A stretch of 64,000 bases of DNA from Allochromatium vinosum DSM 180 (GTDB lineage: Bacteria > Pseudomonadota > Gammaproteobacteria > Chromatiales > Chromatiaceae). Position 1 is the first letter of the stretch; each line of letters begins with the position of its first letter. The position numbers and the translations under genes were made by a program. Positions 34,001-41,174 of this stretch are shown piece after piece. The notes under the pieces were generated by a model. It was not told the DNA's origin. It did no database searches and saw only the letters and a program-made list of their open reading frames with translations. The stretch covers positions 239,001 through 303,000 of the forward strand of contig NC_013851.1 of the NCBI RefSeq assembly GCF_000025485.1, given 5' to 3'.

Positions 34001-34878
34001 GAGTTTAGCGCATCATCCTGGAAATCACCGTTTTCGAAGACGTTGGAAAAATTGATTCGCAGTGGCTGTCCATTCTGCCCGTTCAGTGTCGCATCGACGC
34101 TGCCAATGATCTCATGGCCGCTTCCTGTGCCGCGATAGACTGTGGTTCCAACAATAGAAATCTCGCCATCCACATCAGATGGCGTAGCATCCGTTTGAAG
34201 CGCAAGACGTTCACCCGAGGCTGCGCTTGTAATCTCAAACTGCAGATAACCACCGGAATAATCCGTACCGCCAGCGAAGGCGATATCACCGTTGTCGAGA
34301 GCAACAATTCCATCACCTTCCGTATAATTTGAGTAATCGTCGAGATTCGAAATCGTGATGGCGGCCATCAATGCATCATAGTTGGGCGATGTTAGAGGTG
34401 TCGTGTTAACGACGCCGACTGTCGTTTCCAACTCCCAATCCCCGCCCAGCGCCGCCGCGCCGGTCACATCCACCGAGGCCGCCACGTCCGCCCCCGTCAG
34501 CTCGGCCAGCCGCGCGACGAAGGCGGCGCCGGTCTCGCCCTCAGCCACATTACAGCCATAGAGCAGGATGTCTCCGTCTTCACCAAGGTGCTGGCCAAGC
34601 ACGGCGAGATCCTCGGCCCGTGTCTCGAGCATCGCGCCATCAAGGTTCAGGCTGCCGAGATCCACCCGTCCCGAAGCGCCGTGGGTGACGACATGGATGG
34701 CACTCAGTCCGGCGCGTCCCTCCAGCGTCGCCAGGATCTGCGCCAGTCCGTCCACCTCTGGATCGAGCAGATGCACATCCGCCTCTGGCGGCAGACTCGT
34801 GAGCAGGGTGTCGAGATCGCTCAGATCGCTAGCGATAAAATAGAGGGCGCTGGACAGGGCGGCGACATTGGTGGTCAT
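28003..34878 (-). CDS. Giant DUF4347-cadherin-like-RTX protein, 2291 aa, type I secreted
   Basis: Paralogue of the 3764-aa protein. Residues 1-170 are DUF4347 with HVVTHGASG (His66) and LYGCNVAEG (Cys109). Residues of about 175-470 form a unique beta-rich region (ISNLDDYSNYTEGDGIVALD, SFWWKALAGGDAYDAYGYLI) that resembles a carbohydrate-binding or jelly-roll fold. Cadherin/VCBS-like repeats with VNDAP linkers follow, then RTX nonapeptides with two 136-aa units and the same secretion-signal C-terminus. TGAGGATC precedes the ATG. A triple YTCAC box lies about 150 bp upstream, so this gene is probably the regulated first gene of the pair. It is likely exported by the adjacent ABC/HlyD-type system and displayed or released as an adhesin or matrix protein; this is inferred. 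Confidence 0.88.
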   Translation of the reverse strand: MTTNVAALSSALYFIASDLSDLDTLLTSLPPEADVHLLDPEVDGLAQILATLEGRAGLSAIHVVTHGASGRVDLGSLNLDGAMLETRAEDLAVLGQHLGEDGDILLYGCNVAEGETGAAFVARLAELTGADVAASVDVTGAAALGGDWELETTVGVVNTTPLTSPNYDALMAAITISNLDDYSNYTEGDGIVALDNGDIAFAGGTDYSGGYLQFEITSAASGERLALQTDATPSDVDGEISIVGTTVYRGTGSGHEIIGSVDATLNGQNGQPLRINFSNVFENGDFQDDALNSTAITGWTTQLNEGRSGERVRLDGVYQIAGQSTPIDTTYPTNNGSIGDNTTGGTFNQSAYVADHDSNSNYEVRLNTGSSSINQSYGVIRGPYVYSNGTVSLQQGDSVSFWWKALAGGDAYDAYGYLIDVNTGNTITILDETGNSETGGTSGATETIVISAGQEGVYRFVFVAGSYDFTGGKALGGELLIDAVTVTQANPPGSIDDFDISAIAQKITYENTADDFVSLPLTRTLTISVEDGSANVGTATSTITVTGQINDAPSFTSPATLSTIAEDTGNPTGSTVSDLFDALYSDPDEDYVPADTLGGIVVVGDASAPSEGTWEYSTDGGSGWQAVGSVSASNGLLLSAASLLRFVPAPDYSGTPGALSVHAVDSTFGGSYTNGASRATFDVTSDDSAAETSAVSASAVTLGTSITASNDAPVLTPGTGQDLTSITEDDTGNTGQTIASLLATITDPDPANAGTASIEQGVAIYATAITGTGSGVWQYQVDSGSWTPFGTVSETSALLLKDTDKVRFVPDTLNGTTASFSYYAWDQASGSAGSTADVTSRGGDTPFSLNGDSTSIMVTDVVDPPTLDLDADDSSSATGNDYQTTFKARGTEVAVVDSDITITDPDGSMMTEARVAITGGAFDNLFGTDYETLSARAAGAGSATITSFSAPSGATLTITGNGTPEVIISGAGTLADYQSALQTIFYNNANTSPFNGDRTLTVTLTDDSGEVATADTTVKVQWVPVVDLNGSSDDSTNRDYTVAYTEDDPGLVIANPTATITDQDGNIVSLTLTLTNPLNGAEEYLYLDPTQEANLAGDGITLTGNGTHELTFTGSGDATIFQYYLRGVKYLNTAEDTDTSAHRIVVVNATDNDGNDSLAATATITMAPINDAPAGADKTLTINEDSAHTFSQADFGFTDSNDLPPNSLLAVKITSLPALGSLTLAGNAVSAGQFVSAADIAAGELVYTPVSEGSGNDYASFTFQVQDNGGTANGGVDLDASANTITIDVDPVNDAPVLSGSGSNLTTIDEDATSNTGHLVSSLIPGISDVDPVNLQGIAIHATSNAGPGVGTWQYQLAGSSTWIAFGAVSESGALLLKDTDSVRFVPDAQNGTTASFDYYAWDQSAGSAGTTADVSTTRGGTSAFSLDGARASIEVTDVNDAPTLDLDDDGSGTGFTAIFRPRGDAVAVVDDDLVIADVDTGDTLSGATVTITAGDRDNDFILQETLSSSLGESYAGSLGTLTISGNGTETLTISGAGTHAEYATLLQSVRYLNSNPSATAGDRQVTISVTDSAVTEPGQARSASAVTTIQTPWTPVIDLNGPGGAGRHHSVSYTEGQGALAIATADSTITDQDGNIAHLTVTLRDGAPTGGTTESLGIAASLISTLAGLGITTTQTNAWTLEFDGPKDVSYYQLALRGVRYTNTSEAPAGTATVTVTPTDAGTGALVGVGATTTINFIGVNDAPTGSVTLDGTPAELQTLTANTSALGDLDGLTGASYAYQWQVSANGGTSWSDLSGATGASHALDDTLGGRQVRVQVSYTDDAGFTNTVASAGQAITNVRDSFRLTEGPDTYDGRANPIAQVIEALGGNDTVQGGAGDDRLYGQDGDDSLNGQYGDDVLDGGAGNDRLTGGPGTDTVLGGDGDDWLGGGFGNDRQEGGDGNDVFAGNPSGDDVLDGGAGEDRADYSESSDAVRVDLRQSGPQWISTASGTDTLISIEQLTGSAYADTLTGNTAANRLAGGEGDDTLSGQEGDDWLDGGAGNDRLTGGPGTDTVLGGDGDDWLGGGFGNDRQEGGAGNDVFAGNPSGDDVLDGGAGEDRADYSESSDAVRVDLRQSGPQWISTYSGTDTLISIEQLTGSAYADTLTGNTAANRLAGGEGDDILSGQEGDDWLDGGAGNDWLGGGSGTDILTGGTGVDTFVFDTVPTISNIDVITDFNHAEDVIALSSAVFTAFTGHEGERVGQNANLFYNNFSGTLYYDADGSQPGSAVAFAILGQDTHPVTFDTVLIIA
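28355..29170 (-). repeat. Two tandem 408-bp RTX units in RTX gene 2
   Basis: Units are 28355-28762 (markers ISTYSGTD then GAGND) and 28763-29170 (ISTASGTD then GDGND). The first unit combines the marker of unit 1 with that of unit 2 of RTX gene 1, as expected for a recombination product. Confidence 0.92.
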
Positions 34879-35027
34879 GACGATCCTCAGGATACGATGG
34901 GGTGTGGAAACGACTGGAGCATGGCTTGGTCGACATGGGGCTGGCGGGCTCGTCAGCGATCAAGCGAGAGCTGATCAATGCACAGCGCCTTTGGGCTAAC
35001 GATGGACGCGGATACCTTGGTTTGCCA

Positions 35028-35052
35028 TTCACTGTAACTCACAAATTTTCAC
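35028..35052 (+). promoter_or_regulatory. Triple YTCAC-N5 direct repeat upstream of RTX gene 2 (candidate response-regulator box)
   Basis: TTCAC at 35028, CTCAC at 35038 and TTCAC at 35048 are spaced exactly 10 bp apart, on one face of the helix. The box lies just beyond the response-regulator stop codon and about 150 bp before the RTX start. The same arrangement recurs at 35845-35869. OmpR-family regulators usually bind such tandem direct repeats, so the neighbouring regulator is the likely ligand (inference). Confidence 0.6.
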
Positions 35053-35055
35053 AAT

Positions 35056-35781
35056 TCAGAGTCGTTTGATGTGTGCGGGGCCAATGAAGCTGAGGCCACG
35101 CCCGAACACAGAACGCACAGGAAGTCCCAGGCCAAGCGTTTGTTCGGCTTTCTTGCGCAATCGGTATAGCAGGGTTTCGATGCGGTGGAAATCGTCCATG
35201 GCTGTCGAACCGCTGAGGTGCAGCAGCAGATCTTCCTTACCGATGATTTCGCCTGGGCGCGACATGAGATAGGCAAGCAGTTCGATCTCACGTGCGGTGA
35301 GTGCGACCGCCTCACCGTTGGGCGCATGCAGGCTACTGTCGAATAGATCCAGGACCCAGGGGTCGGGTTGGTCCTCGCCGCGGCGTCGGCTGATTTGGTT
35401 CAGTCGCCGAAGTACTGACTCGATGCCGGCCTCCAGTTCGTAGAGATCGACCGGTTTGACAAAATATAGGTCAGCACCACGCTTGAGACCCTGGATGCGG
35501 TCGGCGGTCGCGCCACGCGCGGTCATGGCGATCAGGCCGTAGCGGTTGGCGGCTGCGAGATGCTCGATGAGGCTGAAACCATCTTCGCCGGGCAGACCGA
35601 TATCGACGATGATGATCTGGGTCGGGCGAGTGACCAAGTGTTTGTAGAGCGCTTCGGCGGAACCGACGCTCCAGGCCGGATAGCCGCAACTGCGCAGAAA
35701 GAGTTCGAGATTGAGGCGCAGATCCGCTTCGTCCTCGACAATAGCGATGGTCGGGCGATGTGTGTGTGGAAGCGTATCCAT
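35056..35781 (-). CDS. OmpR-family response regulator
   Basis: 241 aa when started at MDTLPHTHRPTIAIVEDE (35781); an upstream ATG at 35829 would add 16 residues without family counterpart. The receiver domain (residues about 10-125) has acidic residues in VEDEAD, phospho-acceptor Asp60 in IIIVDIGLPGEDGF, the switch Thr in AMTARG and Lys in FVKPVDLYEL. The C-terminal winged helix (ALTAREIELLAYLMSRPGEIIGKEDLLLHL, RIETLLYRLRKKAE) is the OmpR/PhoB DNA-binding type. It is divergent from the histidine kinase gene, which is the obvious partner, and lies directly upstream of an RTX gene on the same strand. It probably controls the RTX genes, the exporter and itself through the YTCAC boxes. Confidence 0.88.
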   Translation of the reverse strand: MDTLPHTHRPTIAIVEDEADLRLNLELFLRSCGYPAWSVGSAEALYKHLVTRPTQIIIVDIGLPGEDGFSLIEHLAAANRYGLIAMTARGATADRIQGLKRGADLYFVKPVDLYELEAGIESVLRRLNQISRRRGEDQPDPWVLDLFDSSLHAPNGEAVALTAREIELLAYLMSRPGEIIGKEDLLLHLSGSTAMDDFHRIETLLYRLRKKAEQTLGLGLPVRSVFGRGLSFIGPAHIKRL

Positions 35782-35844
35782 TTTGAACCAGAACAGCGGT
35801 AAGGATTGGTGAATCAGGCTAGACGGCATGGGCCGGGTTGGCTA

Positions 35845-35869
35845 TTCACTAAAATTCACGATTTCTCAC
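35845..35869 (+). promoter_or_regulatory. Triple YTCAC-N5 direct repeat between response regulator and kinase genes
   Basis: TTCAC at 35845, TTCAC at 35855 and CTCAC at 35865, exactly 10 bp apart, match the box at 35028-35052 in spacing and orientation, with similar T/A-rich spacers. It lies in the 124-bp gap between the preferred starts of the divergent regulator (35781) and kinase (35906). That placement supports autoregulation and those start choices. Confidence 0.6.
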
Positions 35870-35905
35870 GGTTACGAACAGGCTGATACTGGCGCAAAAC
35901 CTCCA

Positions 35906-37915
35906 ATGCGATCTTCATCGAAGCGTTGCCTTCAAGGATTGACATTTTTCGTGCTCGTTATGCTGCTCTGGAGCGGACCTGGACAGGCTGGCGAAGAGCA
36001 GCGCCGATGGCGCTTGGGCAGCGACCTCCGCTATGGACTCTATCTGGACGATTCGGGTGCGCTTGGGGTCGAGGAGGTCATGGCGCTCAAGGCCGATTCC
36101 TTTATGCCGCTGTGCGGTGTGATGGCGCTGGGCTATACGCGCGCGGCCGTCTGGTTACGCTTCGAACCACCGCCACTCGCACCTGGTCAGCACGATTGGT
36201 GGCTGGAAGTGGCACCGAGTTATCTTGATACAGTCGATCTCTACCAGAACGACGGGTCGCAATGGAGTGTACAGCACGCGGGTGATTGGCGACCATTTGC
36301 CGAGCGAGCCATTACGCATCGACATTTCGTTTTTTCGCTCCGCCCGGATGGCCAGGGGCCGATTTTTTTGCGTCTACAGAGCGCCAGTTCGATGGTGGGT
36401 ATTCTGACGCTCTGGGAGCCGGGCGCCTTCGTGGCGGCAGATACGCATCGTACGCTAGCGTGGGGCCTGCATCTGGGCGCCTTTGCAATGCTGACGGTCT
36501 TGATGGCACTTCTGGCCGTGGTGTTCAGGAATCGTGAGCTAGCCATCATCGCGCTGGTCGGTTCATTCAACCTGCTGGCCATGGCCGCAACAAAGGGCTT
36601 TTTGGCCGAGTGGCTATGGCCGTCACAACCGCGTGTGGCGAGCCATGCCGTGGGTTGGATCTCGACCTGGATGCTGGCCAGCGCCTGCTGGATGATGCGC
36701 GAATTACTGACACGAGGCACACGCCAGCGCTGGCTCGATCGCTGTCTGATGGTTGCCACTGGACTCTTTGTACTGGCGCCGCTGAGTCTAGCCATAGATC
36801 GCTATGGCGAGTTCATGGGACCGTTATATCTGCTCCATGCGCTGGCGGCTGTAATGGGGGTTTGGGTGGCATTGATACGTGTGCGCGAGCATGCGGGGAT
36901 CTATGAACTGGCCATTTTGACGGCTTTTGTGATCTATGTGTCGGTGGTCGTACCTCTGTTGCTGGTGCTGCTCGGAATACTGGGTCAGGCTTCGACACTG
37001 ATGAGCGTCTGGATCGTCGTCATTCCGCTGTTTCTGACCATCTCGGCCGTAGCGCAGACACTGAGGATCCGCCGGCATTATTGTGCGATGGCGGTGGCGC
37101 GCGATCAGGCGCTCGACGCGGCGCGGGCGGCCGAGCGACGGCTGGAGGGCGAAGTGCGTCTGCGCACATCCGAGTTGGTGCGTGCTCAGGAGAAACTGCG
37201 CGCGTCGCTGGAGTTCGAGCGGCGCCTGCGTCTGGAGCAGCGTCACCTGGTCGATATGCTGAGCCATGAGTTTCGCACGCCGCTGGCGATCGTGGATGCC
37301 GTGGCGACAAATTTGACTGCGGTGCCGCCGGCCGATGGATTGGATCTGCGCAGGCGCGTCGATCAGATCCGTCGAGCTACCGGTAGTCTGGCGCAACTGA
37401 TCGCCAACTATCTCAATAATGATTTGCTGGAGCGCGGTGCTTTCGAGGCGAGTGTGAGAGTCACGGCGATCGAGCCATTGATCGCGGAAGTGTCACGTTT
37501 GGTTGCGCGTTCACCACGGCATATTTTTTTGGTCGATCCGTCGGAGGCACCGCCATTCTGGTCGCTCGATCCCTTTTTGATCCGCATCGCGCTAAATAAC
37601 CTGATCGACAATGCGTTCAAATATGCGCCACCGGGGGAGGTGTGTCTGACGGTGCGCGCCGATGAGGATAGCGAGAGCCTGTCGTTGATGGTCTCGGATT
37701 TAGGGACAGGGATCAGCTCAGAGGAGGCCGAGCGGATCTTCGACAAATTCCAGCGTGGGCGTCGGATTAGTGGTATTCGTGGCACGGGACTGGGGTTGTT
37801 CATCTGTCGGGAGATCGCGCGGGTGCACGGGGGGGGTATCCATCTCCGGATGGGAGACGACAGTCTGATGGGTGGTGTAACTTTTGAGATCCGTCTGCCG
37901 CTGCATCCGATGTGA
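35906..37915 (+). CDS. 7TMR-DISM sensor histidine kinase
   Basis: 669 aa from ATG 35906, chosen because MRSSSKRCLQGLTFFVLVML begins a signal peptide (an ATG at 35828 would bury it). The periplasmic region has the 7TMR-DISMED2 look (RAAVWLRFEPPPLAPGQHDWWLEV, LDTVDLYQ). Seven hydrophobic segments follow, from LGAFAMLTVLMALLAVVF to VVVPLLLVLLGIL. Then come a coiled coil, a HisKA domain with phospho-His in MLSHEFRTPL, and a HATPase domain with NNLIDNAFKYAP, DLGTGIS and GTGLGLFI. DISM sensors are thought to sense carbohydrates or other small ligands outside the cytoplasm. Its partner is the divergent OmpR-type regulator. The exporter genes follow after 116 bp. Confidence 0.87.
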   Translation: MRSSSKRCLQGLTFFVLVMLLWSGPGQAGEEQRRWRLGSDLRYGLYLDDSGALGVEEVMALKADSFMPLCGVMALGYTRAAVWLRFEPPPLAPGQHDWWLEVAPSYLDTVDLYQNDGSQWSVQHAGDWRPFAERAITHRHFVFSLRPDGQGPIFLRLQSASSMVGILTLWEPGAFVAADTHRTLAWGLHLGAFAMLTVLMALLAVVFRNRELAIIALVGSFNLLAMAATKGFLAEWLWPSQPRVASHAVGWISTWMLASACWMMRELLTRGTRQRWLDRCLMVATGLFVLAPLSLAIDRYGEFMGPLYLLHALAAVMGVWVALIRVREHAGIYELAILTAFVIYVSVVVPLLLVLLGILGQASTLMSVWIVVIPLFLTISAVAQTLRIRRHYCAMAVARDQALDAARAAERRLEGEVRLRTSELVRAQEKLRASLEFERRLRLEQRHLVDMLSHEFRTPLAIVDAVATNLTAVPPADGLDLRRRVDQIRRATGSLAQLIANYLNNDLLERGAFEASVRVTAIEPLIAEVSRLVARSPRHIFLVDPSEAPPFWSLDPFLIRIALNNLIDNAFKYAPPGEVCLTVRADEDSESLSLMVSDLGTGISSEEAERIFDKFQRGRRISGIRGTGLGLFICREIARVHGGGIHLRMGDDSLMGGVTFEIRLPLHPM

Positions 37916-38031
37916 GCCGTACGTTCAGCAGGTCGCCCACTGAGCAACACTGGGCTATAATCCGCAATTCCGTCCAGATACCTGGTGCGTCCCGTTTCGT
38001 GTGATCGTTACGGCACTTAAGGCATATATAC

Positions 38032-39840
38032 ATGCCGCGTCTACGCCTTGCTGCCGTAGTCCTGGCTCTTAATGACTCATCCACAGATCAAACCGGCAGG
38101 CCACTCGTGAAACCACATCACCGCACCGACGACGAGTTGCGTTCTGCTCTCAAGGCGAGTCGCGACTCATTTCTCTTTGCCGGTTTTTTTAGTCTCTTCA
38201 TCAATTTGTTGATGCTGACCCCGGCCCTCTACATGCTGCAACTCTATGATCGAGTCCTGGTCAGCCGTAGCGAGTCGACACTGATCATGCTGACACTCCT
38301 GTTAGTCTGGCTGTTTGTGGTCATGGGTCTACTGGAAGTGCTGCGCTCGCGCATCTTGGTAAGAGTCAGCGCACGCTTGGATATGCAACTCCATCCGCGT
38401 CTGTTCGGTGCGATGTTCGATGCCAGGTTGCGTGATGGGCGCGGGGCCGGAACTCAGCCGATCGATGATCTCAGCAGCCTGCGTCAGTTTCTGACTGGGA
38501 ATGGCCTCTTTGCATTCTTCGATGCGCCCTGGATGCCAATCTATATCGGCGTGCTTTTCCTGTTGCATCCATTGATTGGTATATTTGCGATCTTCGCGGG
38601 CGTCGTACTCCTCAGCCTTGCAGTCGCCAATGAAATGTCAACGAGCAAGCCACTCAGCAAGGCCAATGGACTCGTCATCAGTGCACGTAGTTATCTTGGC
38701 GGCAATTTGCGCAACACCGAAGCGCTCGAGGCCATGGGTATGCTGCCGCGTATCCATGGCCGCTGGCTCGAGCGCCACCGCGAAGCGCTACGGCTCCAAG
38801 CGCTGGCCAGTGATCGCGCCGCTTTTTTATCCAATAGCAGTAAGATTTTACGTATGCTCTTCCAGTCACTGACCTTGGGGCTGGGAGCCTATCTGGTGCT
38901 CCAGCAGGAAGTAAGTCCTGGCGGTATGATCGCGGCTTCTATTCTGCTAGGTCGCGCGCTCGGTCCCATCGACCAGTTGATCGGTGGCTGGAAGGGTTTT
39001 CTCGCAACCCGCTCAGCCTACAAACGTTTGCATGATCTGCTGAACTCCATTCCGCCGCGTCCGCGTTTCATGCCGCTACCAGCCCCGGATGGAAGGGTCT
39101 CGCTCGAGGGTGTGCTGGCCGTTCCGCCAGGATCGACTCTAACTGTTTTACGTGGTGTGCAGTTCGATATTGCGGCTGGAGAAGTCATCGGTATCATCGG
39201 TCCCAGCGCTGCCGGAAAATCGAGTCTTGCGCGCGTGTTGCTCGGTGTCTGGCCAGTGGCAGCGGGTAAGGTACGTCTGAGTGGGGCTGACATCAATCAC
39301 TGGAATCGCGATGAGCTCGGCCCATATATTGGCTATCTGCCTCAGGACATCGAGCTTTTCGATGGAACTGTGAGCGAAAACATTGCACGCTTCGGTGAAG
39401 TCGATCCAGAGCGGGTAGTAGCTGCCGCCAAGCGTGCTCAGGTCCACGAGATGATTCTGCGTCTACCCAAGGGCTACGACACTCCCATTGGTGAAGGTGG
39501 AGCCGTGCTCTCGGGTGGCCAGCGTCAGCGTATTGGTCTGGCACGTGCCATGTATGATAAACCTGTTCTCATCGTACTCGACGAGCCCAATTCAAACCTC
39601 GACGATCAAGGTGAGTTGGCACTGGTTAAAGCCATTGCCCAGCTCAAATCTGAGGGAACCACAGTCATCATCATCACACACCGTCCCAGCCTTCTGGGCT
39701 CAGTCGACAAGATCCTGGTGCTGCGTGAAGGGCATGTCGAAATGTTTGGACCACGCGATCAGGTATTAGCCCAGTTTGCGCGACCGACGGCTGTTTCGCG
39801 TCCGGCCACAGGCGCAATTTCTGTCCAGGCTGCTGGTTGA
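38032..39840 (+). CDS. Type I secretion ABC permease/ATPase (PrtD family)
   Basis: 602 aa, a fused membrane and nucleotide-binding half transporter without an N-terminal C39 peptidase-like domain, as in the PrtD/AprD exporters of RTX proteases and adhesins. The membrane domain starts at about residue 50 (FLFAGFFSLFINLLMLTPALYM) and has the family motif YDRVLVSRSESTL. The ATPase has Walker A GPSAAGKSS, the Q-loop region YLPQDIELFDGT, signature LSGGQRQRIGLARA, Walker B VLIVLDEPN and the H-loop ITHRPS. The first 25 residues have no counterpart in the family, so a GTG at 38107 (VKPHHRTDDELR) may be the real start. It probably exports the two RTX giants together with the adaptor gene 10 bp downstream. 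Confidence 0.9.
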   Translation: MPRLRLAAVVLALNDSSTDQTGRPLVKPHHRTDDELRSALKASRDSFLFAGFFSLFINLLMLTPALYMLQLYDRVLVSRSESTLIMLTLLLVWLFVVMGLLEVLRSRILVRVSARLDMQLHPRLFGAMFDARLRDGRGAGTQPIDDLSSLRQFLTGNGLFAFFDAPWMPIYIGVLFLLHPLIGIFAIFAGVVLLSLAVANEMSTSKPLSKANGLVISARSYLGGNLRNTEALEAMGMLPRIHGRWLERHREALRLQALASDRAAFLSNSSKILRMLFQSLTLGLGAYLVLQQEVSPGGMIAASILLGRALGPIDQLIGGWKGFLATRSAYKRLHDLLNSIPPRPRFMPLPAPDGRVSLEGVLAVPPGSTLTVLRGVQFDIAAGEVIGIIGPSAAGKSSLARVLLGVWPVAAGKVRLSGADINHWNRDELGPYIGYLPQDIELFDGTVSENIARFGEVDPERVVAAAKRAQVHEMILRLPKGYDTPIGEGGAVLSGGQRQRIGLARAMYDKPVLIVLDEPNSNLDDQGELALVKAIAQLKSEGTTVIIITHRPSLLGSVDKILVLREGHVEMFGPRDQVLAQFARPTAVSRPATGAISVQAAG

Positions 39841-39849
39841 TGAGGCGCT

Positions 39850-41166
39850 ATGGATATCACTACTGCTGATTCAGCACCCCTGCCAACCAACGACAAGCCT
39901 GAGCGGCTTGCCGGTTTGCTCTTGTTGCTGTTGGCTTTGGGGGGCTTTTTATCTTGGGCGTTCCTTGCGCCAATCAATGGGGCTGCCGTGGCTTCTGGCG
40001 TGGTTGCGGTCGAGTCGGCACGCAAGATCGTGCGTCATCTCGATGGCGGTGTCGTCAGTGAGATCCTGGTGCGTGAGGGTGATCGGGTGGAAGAGGGTGA
40101 AGTGCTGGTACGGCTCGACGATACGGAGGCTAGTGCTCGGCTCGAGATTGCTCGTGGTCAGTATCTGGCGCTGCGCGCGCAGGAGGCGCGGCTGATTGCC
40201 GAGCGCGATGGTCTCACCCAGATCCCGTTCGCTGATGAGCTGATCGCTGCCCAAGGCGATATGCGCATCGCTGAGGCGATCACCGGTGAGCAGCGCGTAT
40301 TCCTTGCCCGTCGTCAATCGCTCGATGGCGAGAAAGAAGTGCTCGATCAACGCCGCGATCAATTGCAAGAGCAGATCCGTGGCCTCGAGGCTTTGATTGC
40401 GACCAAGACTAAGCGCATCGGCCTTTATCAAGAGGAGATTGACGGGTTGCTCAATCTCTTCGACAAGGGACTCGGCGATAAGCGCACGCTGCGCGAATAC
40501 GAACGGCTTTCAGCCGAACTGGAGGGCGAACGTGCCCAGCATCGGTCTGACATCGCTGCTGCACGTATCCAAATCGGTGAAACCGAGATCCAGATTGCTC
40601 AGCTCAAGCGCAAGTTCACCAGCGAGGTCGTTACGGAGTTACGCGACGTAGAGACGCAACTTGCTGATTTGCGCGAGCGCATGCGTGCGCTTGGTAAGAC
40701 GTTGGAACGCACTGTTATCCGCTCACCCGCGGCTGGTGCTATCGTCGGTAGCAGTGTGCATACCATCGGAGGAGTCATCCGTCCCGGTGATCATATTCTC
40801 GACGTCGTTCCAGAGGACGAATCGCTTATCATCGAGGCACGCGTTCAGCCGATCGACGTCGATCGCGTTTCGCCTGGGTTAGAGGCGGATCTGCGCATGA
40901 GTGCTTTTAACACCCGCACTACACCAGTCGTCCAGGGGCGGGTATTGACCATCTCAGCCGATCGGCTTTTAGACGAGTCGACCAGGCAGTACTACTATCT
41001 GGCACGCATCCAGGTTACAGACGATGGAATGGCTAAACTGAAAGGATTGACACTTCAGGCTGGAATGCCGGTAGAAGCCATGATCAAGACCGGCGAGCGT
41101 ACCTTCATCGATTATTTGGTCCGCCCCTTCACTGACAGTCTGGCAAAGGCTTTCAGGGAAGAATGA
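39850..41166 (+). CDS. Type I secretion membrane fusion protein (HlyD/PrtE family)
   Basis: 438 aa. A single N-terminal transmembrane segment (LLLLLALGGFLSWAFLAPI) is followed by a lipoyl-like half (KIVRHLDGGVVSEILVREGDRVEEGE), a long alpha-hairpin of coiled coils (residues about 95-285) and the second half-motif VIRSPAAGAIVG. The C-terminal beta-barrel contains ARVQPIDVDRVSPGLEADLRM. It bridges the inner-membrane ABC exporter and a TolC-type outer-membrane channel. The channel gene is not in the window and is presumably elsewhere. It is 10 bp after the ABC gene, and its stop is 8 bp from the convergent wecB. Confidence 0.9.
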   Translation: MDITTADSAPLPTNDKPERLAGLLLLLLALGGFLSWAFLAPINGAAVASGVVAVESARKIVRHLDGGVVSEILVREGDRVEEGEVLVRLDDTEASARLEIARGQYLALRAQEARLIAERDGLTQIPFADELIAAQGDMRIAEAITGEQRVFLARRQSLDGEKEVLDQRRDQLQEQIRGLEALIATKTKRIGLYQEEIDGLLNLFDKGLGDKRTLREYERLSAELEGERAQHRSDIAAARIQIGETEIQIAQLKRKFTSEVVTELRDVETQLADLRERMRALGKTLERTVIRSPAAGAIVGSSVHTIGGVIRPGDHILDVVPEDESLIIEARVQPIDVDRVSPGLEADLRMSAFNTRTTPVVQGRVLTISADRLLDESTRQYYYLARIQVTDDGMAKLKGLTLQAGMPVEAMIKTGERTFIDYLVRPFTDSLAKAFREE

Positions 41167-41174
41167 TAGTGTTA

